Assembly (NCBI GenBank): GCA_938045545.1
Contig: CALIBN010000012.1
Coordinates: 78,368-142,367 of the forward strand
Length of the DNA stretch: 64,000 nt
Source: an uncultured archaeon
Lineage (GTDB): Archaea; Thermoproteota; EX4484-205; JAAOZP01
Direction of reading: 5' to 3'
Both the position numbers and the translations under genes were made by a program. The notes beneath the pieces were generated by a model. The model saw only the letters and a list, made by a program, of their open reading frames with translations. It was not told where the DNA came from and ran no database searches. Shown here in pieces: positions 43,064 through 50,392 of this stretch (within the stretch, counting starts at the first letter, position 1; each line of letters opens with the position of its first letter).

Positions 43064-44976
43064 GAATGTCCGGAAATAGTCTAAAAACTCCGAAAATAAG
43101 TCTTTCCAGCATCGACTACCGGGTGCTCTCCAAGGAGCTTTCTAAAGAGCTGCAGGGAGCATGGGTTGACAACGTGTACAAACATCCTGATTACGGATAC
43201 TATCTGATGGTTTTCAGAAGCAGCGGGATTGTCAAGAAGCTAGTCATAATACCTGGGGAATCATTGTTTCTAACTCGCCGAGATTATCCTGTCCCGAGTA
43301 CTCCCGAGGGCAGCGTATTGCAGCTGAGGAGAATAGTCTGCAACCTTAGGGTTGAGAGCGTGGAGCAGCATGACTTTGACAGGATTATAATCATGAGTCT
43401 TTCCAGAGGAGGGTTTAAAACCAGGCTTATCGTGGAGGGATTGAAACGAGGCGTGATCGCCCTTGTATCTGAAGACTGGCGTATCCTCTTCACTTCTCAA
43501 AGAATCGAGATGGTAGCCAGATCGCTCAGAGAGGGGGAGAAATACGTTTTCCCACCGTCAAACATTTTCGACCCCATGTGCATCCCGGGAAGCCTGGAAG
43601 CCCTGCAGAAGTATTCCTCGGAAAAGCTTGGCAGGCTGATAGCTGGTAGGCTTGGCTTCGGGTCTAAAACAATGAGTGAGATATGCAGAAGGATAGGGCT
43701 TGATCCTGACTCAAGCGTTGAAGGAAAGATCCCTATCGTAATCGAGACCATACGTATGCTCATCAAGGAGGCTGAAGAGTCTCCGAAGCCGCGGATCTAC
43801 TATCGCGAGGGACGACCGGTCGATGTGTCTGCGATAAGGCTTCTCTCCTTGGAGAACATGGAGCAGAAGGAGGTTGAAACCGTTTCAGAGGCTTTGGATG
43901 AATACTATGCTACACTCGGGTTTGAGGCTGCTGGTGATGAAAAATCATCATTAGAGCTGAGTAGGCTGGTTAGAATAAGAGAGAACCTTGCTTCCGAAGT
44001 AGAGGCGTTGAGGAATAAGGCTAGGATGATCATGGAGAACCTTGCGGTCTTTCAGGCAGTTTTAGACGCTGTAAGGAATAAAGTGGAAGCGCCAGCTGGT
44101 TTCAAGATTCTTGAAACCGACTACGGGAGGAGAACTGTTAAAGTATTGTTCAACGATTCAGAGTTGAAGCTTAGCTTGGATTCCTCGGCGGCGTCAAACG
44201 CCTCCAGCATGTTTGAGGAGGCTAAGAAAATCGAGAAGCATCTTTCCGAGATTGATGGCAAGATTCTTCTGCTTAAGGAGAAGGCTTCTGCCGAAAGCAG
44301 GAGAATGGTTCCTGGGAAGAGGGTTGAAAGAAAATGGTTTGAAAAGTTCCGATGGAACGTATCGGTTAACGGAAACTTGATTCTGGCCGGTAGAGACGCT
44401 GGGACGAACGAGCTTCTCGTCAAGAAGTATGTTTCAGATAGAAGCGTGGTGTTTCACGCGGACTTCATAGGAGCACCGTTCGTAACCATACATAATGTTG
44501 AAAACCCTTCAGAGGAGGAGCTTGAGGAGGCTGCGCTCATGGCGGCATGCTACACTGCAAGAGCTTGGGAGAACAAGTATGCTTCCCTAGACGTCTACTG
44601 GGTCAGGGGAAGCCAAGTCGGCAAGCAGGCCCCCCCAGGCCAGTACCTACCCAAGGGAGCGTTCATGATAAGGGGGGAGAAGAACTTCATTAGAAATGTT
44701 GAGCTTAAGCTTTGGATCGGAGTTTCAGATAATGGCGAAGTGGCTTACGGGAGTCTAAGCAAGGTAAAGGCAAGGTGTAGAAAGTATGCAGTAATCCTTC
44801 CTGGAGACAAGGATAAGAATCATGAAGCTGCTTTACTCGCAAGGAAGTTTCTTAAAGACATGTCTCTTCCCCGTGAAGCATTGCCAGAGCTGCTTGAGAG
44901 GATTCGAAGCATTATTCCAGGGCGACACTGTGAAGCTCGCTACATGCCGCCCATTCCTCCGGGGCAAGGGAAATAG
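43060..44976 (+). CDS. rqcH: NFACT-family ribosome quality control protein RqcH/Rqc2
   Basis: The homologue of eukaryotic NEMF/Rqc2 and bacterial RqcH binds stalled 50S-peptidyl-tRNA complexes and adds C-terminal tails. The N-terminal NFACT-N domain begins IDYRVLSKELSKELQGAWVD, a coiled-coil middle lies at about residues 310-430, and the NFACT-R domain near the C-terminus has the GRDAGTNELLV and VHADFIGAPF-type motifs and a PPGQYLPKGAFM signature. A strong GGAGGAGG ribosome binding site lies before the ATG, inside the integrase end. Bases 43090-43106 are the attR repeat, so the first ten codons come from the element. About 639 residues, complete. Confidence 0.92.
   Translation: MRMSGNSLKTPKISLSSIDYRVLSKELSKELQGAWVDNVYKHPDYGYYLMVFRSSGIVKKLVIIPGESLFLTRRDYPVPSTPEGSVLQLRRIVCNLRVESVEQHDFDRIIIMSLSRGGFKTRLIVEGLKRGVIALVSEDWRILFTSQRIEMVARSLREGEKYVFPPSNIFDPMCIPGSLEALQKYSSEKLGRLIAGRLGFGSKTMSEICRRIGLDPDSSVEGKIPIVIETIRMLIKEAEESPKPRIYYREGRPVDVSAIRLLSLENMEQKEVETVSEALDEYYATLGFEAAGDEKSSLELSRLVRIRENLASEVEALRNKARMIMENLAVFQAVLDAVRNKVEAPAGFKILETDYGRRTVKVLFNDSELKLSLDSSAASNASSMFEEAKKIEKHLSEIDGKILLLKEKASAESRRMVPGKRVERKWFEKFRWNVSVNGNLILAGRDAGTNELLVKKYVSDRSVVFHADFIGAPFVTIHNVENPSEEELEEAALMAACYTARAWENKYASLDVYWVRGSQVGKQAPPGQYLPKGAFMIRGEKNFIRNVELKLWIGVSDNGEVAYGSLSKVKARCRKYAVILPGDKDKNHEAALLARKFLKDMSLPREALPELLERIRSIIPGRHCEARYMPPIPPGQGK
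43090..43106 (+). repeat. Right attachment site repeat (attR)
   Basis: Identical to 32244-32260 over 17 bases. It encodes residues 11-16 of the present RqcH. Just upstream the similarity with the left side continues at protein level (SLKTPK against SLKAPK) but not exactly at DNA level. Confidence 0.75.
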
Positions 44977-45043
44977 AGATCCTTACGTCTAGTCTAAAAG
45001 GATTAATGCTTAAAAAGGAGGACGCATTTAGGAAAAAGCCGGG

Positions 45044-46189
45044 TTGAAAATAGCTGCCAGAACAAGCAGGATTGTCGAGCCGCCTCACAGAAGGATTTTG
45101 AAGGAAGCCTTGTCTAGAAGGAGCGTTGTGATGAACCTTAGCGTGGGGGATATTTTCATAGAGCCCCACCCGTTAGTTAAGGATGCCGTTAGGAAAGCCT
45201 CTGAGGAAAGCAGCCTCACATACCCCCCGGTGGAAGGGTTCAGCGAGCTTAGAAGCCTGATAGCCGAATACTTGGTGGAGAGCAGGAGTTTAGACGTGAA
45301 GGCTGAGAACATTCTGGTGACAGCGGGGGCTTCGGAAGCGTTTCTCGTAGCATTAATGACTGTGCTTGACCCTGGGGAAAGGATTATTCTCCCAGATCCA
45401 ACTTACCCTCAGCACACTCTGGCGGCGAACCTTTTCGACAGCATTACGATAAACTATTACAGTCAGTATTCAGATGTTAGCAAACAGGTTACTGGAGGAA
45501 AAGACGGGCGCAGCCTCATACTGGTTTGCTCTCCAAACAACCCGACTGGGAGGATTATTTCAACAAAAGACATGGAGATGCTTGTCGAGCATGCTCGGGA
45601 AAACGGTTCTACGATTGTTTCCGACGAGACTTACTTAGAAATATTTTTCAGTGGAAACAAGCCCGTGAGCCCAGGAAGCTTCGACACCGGCCTTGAAAAC
45701 ACCATCATCATAGGAAGCTTCTCTAAGAACATGGGGATAACCGGCTTGAGAGTAGGTTTCATAGCTTCTGAAAAAAGCATGATCAGCAGGGCAAGCATGG
45801 TTAGGTACGCTACTTCGCTAACTTCAAACACGCTGGGGCAGCGCGTAGTTTTGAAAACGCTTCCCCTCATAAACGAGATATCCGAGTATGTAAGGATGAA
45901 CGTTGAGAAACGCCTAAGAATGTTCATACAGGGCTTTAAGAGAAGCGATTTGCTGAAGGTCTACGAGCCCCAGGGGTCGCTCTACATATTCCCATACGTG
46001 CCGTTCAAATCCTTCGAGTTCTGTCTCGAGCTGGCTAGGGAGACGGGGGTCGTAATGGCCCCGGGTCAAGGGTTTGGGCCGTCGGGTGAAAACCACGTTA
46101 GGATTAGCTTTGGAGCGAGAGAGGAAGACATAATAAATTCAATAGAGTTGTTAAACGGGTTTGAGCCTAAGGTTGAACGATGCTTTTAA
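45044..46189 (+). CDS. Class I/II PLP-dependent aminotransferase
   Basis: Fold-type I aminotransferase of 381 residues starting at TTG. Visible signatures: TYPPVEGFSELRSLIAEYL, then VTAGASEAFLVALM, the cofactor-binding SPNNPTGRI, DETYLEIFF and the PLP lysine in GSFSKNMGITGLRVGF. A C-terminal VRISFGARE holds the Arg that binds the substrate carboxylate. It is an aspartate/aromatic aminotransferase relative; the exact amino donor is not readable from the sequence. Its 3' end overlaps trmI by 29 bases, so the two genes are likely an operon, perhaps with rqcH upstream (67 bases). Confidence 0.85.
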   Translation: MKIAARTSRIVEPPHRRILKEALSRRSVVMNLSVGDIFIEPHPLVKDAVRKASEESSLTYPPVEGFSELRSLIAEYLVESRSLDVKAENILVTAGASEAFLVALMTVLDPGERIILPDPTYPQHTLAANLFDSITINYYSQYSDVSKQVTGGKDGRSLILVCSPNNPTGRIISTKDMEMLVEHARENGSTIVSDETYLEIFFSGNKPVSPGSFDTGLENTIIIGSFSKNMGITGLRVGFIASEKSMISRASMVRYATSLTSNTLGQRVVLKTLPLINEISEYVRMNVEKRLRMFIQGFKRSDLLKVYEPQGSLYIFPYVPFKSFEFCLELARETGVVMAPGQGFGPSGENHVRISFGAREEDIINSIELLNGFEPKVERCF

Positions 46190-46952
46190 AGAAGGCGAGG
46201 ACGTTCTCCTAATCTCATCTAAAGGGAAGAAAAGAGTCGTGAAAATACAGGGAGACCGGATTCACACTCATAAAGGATATATTCAGGTTGGAGACATCGT
46301 TGGCAACCAGCCCGGAATACTGGTTAGAACACACACTGGAGACGAGTTTCTTGCCCTTAAACCCCTGGTTGCAGACTATATTCCTAAGCTGGCTAGGAGG
46401 ACGCAGGTGATGTATCCCAAGGACCTAGGCTACATGGTTTTAAGCCTAGGGGTATCGCCGGGCTTCAAGGTTCTGGACGCGGGTACCGGAAGCGGGGCTG
46501 CCGCCATGGTTATGGCGAGCCTCGTAAAGCCGAATGGAAAAGTCTTCTCCTACGATGTGGATGAGGAATCCATAGTGGTTGCCAGGAGGAACCTTGAAAG
46601 GGTCGGCCTCCTTGAGTATGTTGAACTAGTGCACGAAGACGTTAAGACAGCTGTTTTCAAAGAGTTTTTCGACGCTGCTTTGATGGATCTTCCAGACCCT
46701 TGGGAAGCCCTTGGTAATGTTTCAAGGTTCCTTAAGCCTTCAGCCAGAATATGCGTCGTACTCCCCACCATGAACCAGCTGGAGAAGGCTTACTCGGCGC
46801 TGGTAGCTTCGGGGATGGCGCATCTTGAAACAGTGGAAATATTTCTCAGGAGGATAAGGCCATTCCCAGGGAAGATTAGGCCTGAGTCTCTTATGATTGG
46901 GCATACCGCCTACCTTATGATTGGCGTTAAGGTTTCGAGAGAAAACGTTTAA
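46161..46952 (+). CDS. trmI: tRNA (adenine-N1-)-methyltransferase TrmI
   Basis: Methylates A58 (and in many archaea A57) in the T-loop of tRNAs. The N-terminal small beta domain (KRVVKIQGDRIHTHKGYI, GDIVG) is typical of TrmI, followed by the Rossmann AdoMet domain with motif I VLDAGTGSGAAAMVM at about residue 100 and motif IV DAALMDLPDPW. The length of 263 is normal. TTG start at 46161 is inside the aminotransferase end; a TTG at 46173 would be an alternative. The overlap implies cotranscription. Confidence 0.9.
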   Translation: MSLRLNDAFKEGEDVLLISSKGKKRVVKIQGDRIHTHKGYIQVGDIVGNQPGILVRTHTGDEFLALKPLVADYIPKLARRTQVMYPKDLGYMVLSLGVSPGFKVLDAGTGSGAAAMVMASLVKPNGKVFSYDVDEESIVVARRNLERVGLLEYVELVHEDVKTAVFKEFFDAALMDLPDPWEALGNVSRFLKPSARICVVLPTMNQLEKAYSALVASGMAHLETVEIFLRRIRPFPGKIRPESLMIGHTAYLMIGVKVSRENV

Positions 46953-46979
46953 AAAGAACATGGATAGAGTAGCGTCGGA

Positions 46980-47567
46980 TTGGAGAAGAAGGATGCGGTT
47001 TACTCGGTAGGAAACCTGTTGGCGCTGGTAGGTTTAGTTGTTCTTTCAGTATTCACATTCGGCACCAGCCTCCAAGTCACCGGCTTTCTAAGAACAAGCG
47101 TTAACCTTTTCAGCTCCGTCCTCATGTTCCTAGGCTCAGCGCTCCCATTCCTGCTTAAAGAGATGGACGCCCAGCGCAGAATGAGGAGCATTGGGCTAAG
47201 ATGCTTCACGTCAAGCTTCATAATATCAATACTGCTTCTGGCTCAGACAATAGTGAGGGGATTCGCCTCCACGGTTCCGATTCTAGCGTCGCTAGCATTA
47301 GGATTATCCGGCATGGCGGCATATCTTCTTTCGAGAACTGGAAGAATCGCCCCGCCCCCTGCCAGGGAAATACTTTTATTCGTCTCAGTGATAATAGTGT
47401 TTTCAGCGCCGATGATACACTTGCTTCTGGAGGACCTCGCGATGGATATTAATGTTGCCAGAATAATGTCGGTCAGCCTACTGGTCGTCTTCACGGGAGT
47501 AATGTATTTTTCGCTCAAGAGGCCGGGCAACCCTTCTGTAACCGGTTCAGATGAGAAAAAGACCTAA
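46980..47567 (+). CDS. Membrane protein with about five transmembrane segments
   Basis: The 195-residue protein consists almost wholly of hydrophobic segments (about residues 9-30, 38-58, 75-95, 98-118, 130-150 and 160-178), with short charged loops such as EMDAQRRMR. The family is not recognised. It begins at TTG 27 bases after trmI and is probably its operon mate. Confidence 0.6.
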   Translation: MEKKDAVYSVGNLLALVGLVVLSVFTFGTSLQVTGFLRTSVNLFSSVLMFLGSALPFLLKEMDAQRRMRSIGLRCFTSSFIISILLLAQTIVRGFASTVPILASLALGLSGMAAYLLSRTGRIAPPPAREILLFVSVIIVFSAPMIHLLLEDLAMDINVARIMSVSLLVVFTGVMYFSLKRPGNPSVTGSDEKKT

Positions 47568-47615
47568 GCCGCCGGATACGTAACGCTTAATACCGTCTTG
47601 AAAAAGGCATGAACA

Positions 47616-47820
47616 GGGTAGACCAGGCTCCTGCCGAGCGGGAAACCCTGAAGCAGGCCTCAACATCTTGAGGAGGGTACAAGCCGCCTTGACCATGGGG
47701 ATTGGGCTCGAAACCCGTGGAGAGGTTGAAGCAGCCTTCCCAAGGTGTTGCGGAGTAAAAGCATCCTCCCCAGGCTTGTTGAAAAGCGGATTGGGGAGAT
47801 GAACCTACTAGCCTGGGCCC
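47616..47820 (+). ncRNA. Candidate structured RNA of unknown class (about 205 nt)
   Basis: GC-rich stretch between two genes with no coding frame. The ends pair: GGG + CCAGGCT (47616-47629) with AGCCTGG + CCC (47810-47820). Inside, hairpins follow one another: CCTGC/GCAGG with inner GGG/CCC (47630-47657), CCTCAA/TTGAGG with a four-base loop (47658-47673), TTGACC/GGTTGA with an inner GGG/CCC (47689-47729), and CTCCCCA/TGGGGAG with inner GCTT/AAGC (47766-47798). A TATA-like GCTTAATA at 47584-47591 lies 25-30 bases upstream; endoQ has its own TATA-like box downstream. The sequence does not match what I know of SRP, RNase P or 5S RNA. Confidence 0.42.
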
Positions 47821-47862
47821 AAAGCCGGATGCAGTAAAGCACGCTTGGAGAAAAAGGCAAGC

Positions 47863-47871
47863 CTTATTAAA
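47863..47871 (+). promoter_or_regulatory. TATA-like box of the endoQ gene
   Basis: CTTATTAAA lies about 22-30 bases before the GTG at 47893, as expected for a leaderless transcript, and separates endoQ from the candidate RNA upstream. Confidence 0.4.
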
Positions 47872-47892
47872 GGGACTGTGTGAAACAAGCTA

Positions 47893-50331
47893 GTGCTTTC
47901 GAACCCTGAGATGAACAGCCAGCCGGTTAAGCATTCGGAGGCTCTTTTAACCCTCACGAGAATTGAACAGCTTCTCAGAGACCTAAAGGATAAGCCCTCC
48001 TACTACGTTGACATGCATATTCATTCAAAGTATAGCAGGGCTACAAGCTTAGACATGACTCTGGAGAATATTGCTTTCTCCGCCAAGTTGAAGGGCCTTA
48101 ACATCGTCGGCACAGGTGACTGCACACACCCCAGGTGGCTAAAAGAACTTGAGAAGAGCCTTGTGGAGGAGAACCCTGGGCTCTTCAGGCTCAGGAGTGA
48201 AAAGAATCCTGAGAACGCTACTCTTTTCCTAATCCAAGGCGAGGTTAACACTGTTTACCAGGAGGGGGATATGGTTAAGAGGATTCACCACGTGGTTCTC
48301 TTCCCTGATTTCGACACTGTTAAACAGGCCTGTGATGTTTTGAAACATGTTGGCGACCTAAGTGCTGACGGCAGGCCCCTGCTGAAATGCAGCTCGCCGG
48401 AACTCGTGGAAATTCTTAAAAGCGTTTCGAGAAGCGTTGAGGTTTTCCCCGCCCACGTGTGGACCCCGCATTTCAGCATCTTCGGCGTCCATGGCTACAT
48501 CAGCGTTAGGGAGTGCTATAAGGATAAGACTGGTGAGATACACGCGTTGGAAACAGGGCTCTCTTGCTATGATGAAGAGACGGAAGTCTTAACAGAGGAT
48601 GGGTGGAAAAAAATTCCTGAAATACAACCAAGCGATAAAATATACACTCTCAATCCTGAAACGAGTGAAATCGAACTTCAATATCCCAGAGGAATATTCT
48701 CCTATACGTATGAAGGTAAAATGTACAGGTTGAAAACCCGACGAGTTGATTTGCTTGTCACGCCGAATCATAATCTCTTCATCGCCACGTGTGATTTCAG
48801 AAAACCGAAACCATTCTTCTTGAAGCAAGCAAGAGAAGTATTTGGAAAGCCTAAGTGTTTTAAGAAGGATGGAAAATGGAACGGTGAAGAGGAAGAATAT
48901 TTTATCCTTCCCTCCGTAGAGATTAGACATGGAAACAGGTACTATTCCGGCCTGGGGAGGGAGCCTGAGAAAAAGATACCGATGAAAGATTGGTTAAAAT
49001 TCTTTGGATTTTGGCTGGCTGAAGGCTGGACAACCAAGGGGAAAGATGGAGACTATAATGTTTGCATTTCTTGCACTAATGAGAAGCTAATTTCCCAAAT
49101 GAAAAGATTGGTTCGAAGCTTCGGGTATAGGCCCCTTTATAACAGGAAAACCCACGTGCTTAGAGTTAAAAGCTATCAGTTGTTCACATACCTTAAGCAA
49201 TTTGGTAGATGTCACGAGAAATTTGTTCCGAAAGAGGTGAAATCGCTTTCAAAAGACCTTCTCACTATATTGCTTAACTATTACCTTAAAGGCGATGGCC
49301 ATGTTTATGGGAGGACTAATAAGGGATTATCGGCAACTACAACCTCCATAAGGCTCAGGGATGACTTGCAGGAAATAGCTTTAAAAGTCGGGATATCTGC
49401 CTATTTTAAGCTTGATAAGAAAAAGGACACTCCCTTGCGAGATTCCTCCCCAGGAAAAATTTATAGACGAGACCATGATTCCTGGACGGTTTACTTCATT
49501 AGAAAAAACACACATATTGTTATCCCTTCATCTATAAAGAAAAATAACTATGTAGAAAAATGGGTAGATTTTAAAGGAAGAGTATATTGCGTTTCGGTTC
49601 CTAACAGAGTAATTTATGTGAGGAGAAATGGGATCCCTGTATGGTGTGGTAATTCTGATCCCCCGATGAACTGGAGGGTTTCGAGAAACGATCCTTACAC
49701 CCTCGTTTCAAACAGTGATTCCCACTCGTACTATCCTTGGAGGCTTGGGAGAGAGGCCAACTTGATGCTTCTCGAAGAGTTGAGCTACAGAAGCGTTTTG
49801 AACGCGATCCGTAAACAGGGGCGTTCCAGAATAATTCTGACAATTGAAACCTACCCCGAATACGGGAAATACCATTACCCCGGCCACAGGGGATGCTCGG
49901 TTTCAGTCGACCCTGAGAAATATTTCAGGCTTAATGGAATCTGCCCAGTGTGCGGTAGGAGACTTACTCCAGGCGTAGAGACCCATATAGAGGAGCTCGC
50001 CGACCGTCCTAAAGGGGTTAAGCCTAGAGACGCTGCAGACTATGTTCACCTAATACCGTTATCTGAAATAATAGGCTACGTTCACTCTACACGCCCTAGC
50101 TCTAAGAAGGCTTGGAGCATCTATTACAGTCTGATAAGGGAGTTTGGAAGCGAGTACCGCCTGCTGATTGAAACGCCTGTCGAAGAAATAGCGAAGCACG
50201 ACAGGAAGCTGGCGCAAGCGATCGAGATGGTTAGAAAGGACAGGGTTAGAATAAGACCTGGCTACGATGGCGTCTACGGGGAGATCGATGGCTTCTACAG
50301 CCAGGGCAGGTTGACGGGTTTTTGCAAATAG
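47893..50331 (+). CDS. endoQ: Endonuclease Q (PHP-domain DNA repair nuclease), interrupted by an intein
   Basis: EndoQ nicks DNA 5' to deaminated bases (uracil, hypoxanthine) and AP sites. The 812-codon frame contains a 224-residue N-extein, a 363-residue intein and a 225-residue C-extein, giving 449 residues after splicing, close to the family length. The PHP metal motif is DMHIHSKYSRA at residues 40-50, with GDCTHPRW and FPAHVWTPHFSIFG later; after the intein come SNSDSHSYYPWRLG, the zinc finger CPVCGRRL and the C-terminal YVHLIPLSEIIG region. Start is GTG at 47893; ATG at codon 7 is possible. The intein lies in ETGLS/SDPPMNW, a conserved active-site-proximal segment. Confidence 0.85.
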   Translation: MLSNPEMNSQPVKHSEALLTLTRIEQLLRDLKDKPSYYVDMHIHSKYSRATSLDMTLENIAFSAKLKGLNIVGTGDCTHPRWLKELEKSLVEENPGLFRLRSEKNPENATLFLIQGEVNTVYQEGDMVKRIHHVVLFPDFDTVKQACDVLKHVGDLSADGRPLLKCSSPELVEILKSVSRSVEVFPAHVWTPHFSIFGVHGYISVRECYKDKTGEIHALETGLSCYDEETEVLTEDGWKKIPEIQPSDKIYTLNPETSEIELQYPRGIFSYTYEGKMYRLKTRRVDLLVTPNHNLFIATCDFRKPKPFFLKQAREVFGKPKCFKKDGKWNGEEEEYFILPSVEIRHGNRYYSGLGREPEKKIPMKDWLKFFGFWLAEGWTTKGKDGDYNVCISCTNEKLISQMKRLVRSFGYRPLYNRKTHVLRVKSYQLFTYLKQFGRCHEKFVPKEVKSLSKDLLTILLNYYLKGDGHVYGRTNKGLSATTTSIRLRDDLQEIALKVGISAYFKLDKKKDTPLRDSSPGKIYRRDHDSWTVYFIRKNTHIVIPSSIKKNNYVEKWVDFKGRVYCVSVPNRVIYVRRNGIPVWCGNSDPPMNWRVSRNDPYTLVSNSDSHSYYPWRLGREANLMLLEELSYRSVLNAIRKQGRSRIILTIETYPEYGKYHYPGHRGCSVSVDPEKYFRLNGICPVCGRRLTPGVETHIEELADRPKGVKPRDAADYVHLIPLSEIIGYVHSTRPSSKKAWSIYYSLIREFGSEYRLLIETPVEEIAKHDRKLAQAIEMVRKDRVRIRPGYDGVYGEIDGFYSQGRLTGFCK
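48565..49653 (+). mobile_element. EndoQ intein with LAGLIDADG homing endonuclease
   Basis: Starts with Cys at 48565 (CYDEETEVLTEDGW), contains block B VTPNHNLF, and ends with PVWCGN at 49653 before extein Ser. The penultimate residue is Gly in place of the usual His. LAGLIDADG-like helices FFGFWLAEGW and LLNYYLKGDGH indicate a homing endonuclease of the two-motif kind. It is 363 residues, shorter than the RtcB intein and not obviously related to it beyond the general intein fold. Confidence 0.88.
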
Positions 50332-50392
50332 TCTAAGCCTAATTCTTACCAAAGGAATGTTGAAAAGTGAATAGGACGGTGTGAACGTAAGC

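Larger units (their letters stand above)
32244..43106 (+). mobile_element. 10.9-kb integrative element inserted in the 5' end of rqcH
   Basis: The element is bounded by the identical 17-base repeats at 32244-32260 and 43090-43106. Going inward from the right end it carries a tyrosine-recombinase integrase, a P-loop replication-type ATPase, an AbrB-like regulator, an AT-rich palindromic region, a coiled-coil protein and an HTH-like protein; on the left it carries a helicase and a nuclease-methyltransferase restriction gene as cargo. The left repeat continues the reading frame of the old rqcH start, the right one the present rqcH. Integrase next to one end is the usual arrangement. The boundaries are inferred from the repeat; the true core may be shorter than 17 bases. 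Confidence 0.8.

Noticed and set aside
45000..45043. GGAGG at 45016-45020 as the ribosome binding site of the aminotransferase.
   Set aside because: It is more than 20 bases from the TTG start, too far for normal use; a different start or leader would be needed.
47616..47820. Naming the structured RNA as SRP RNA or RNase P RNA.
   Set aside because: Words such as GAAGCAGG and CCAGG recall SRP helix 8, but the GGAA/AGCAG arrangement is not in place and the overall fold is branched rather than rod-like; the conserved RNase P regions are also missing.
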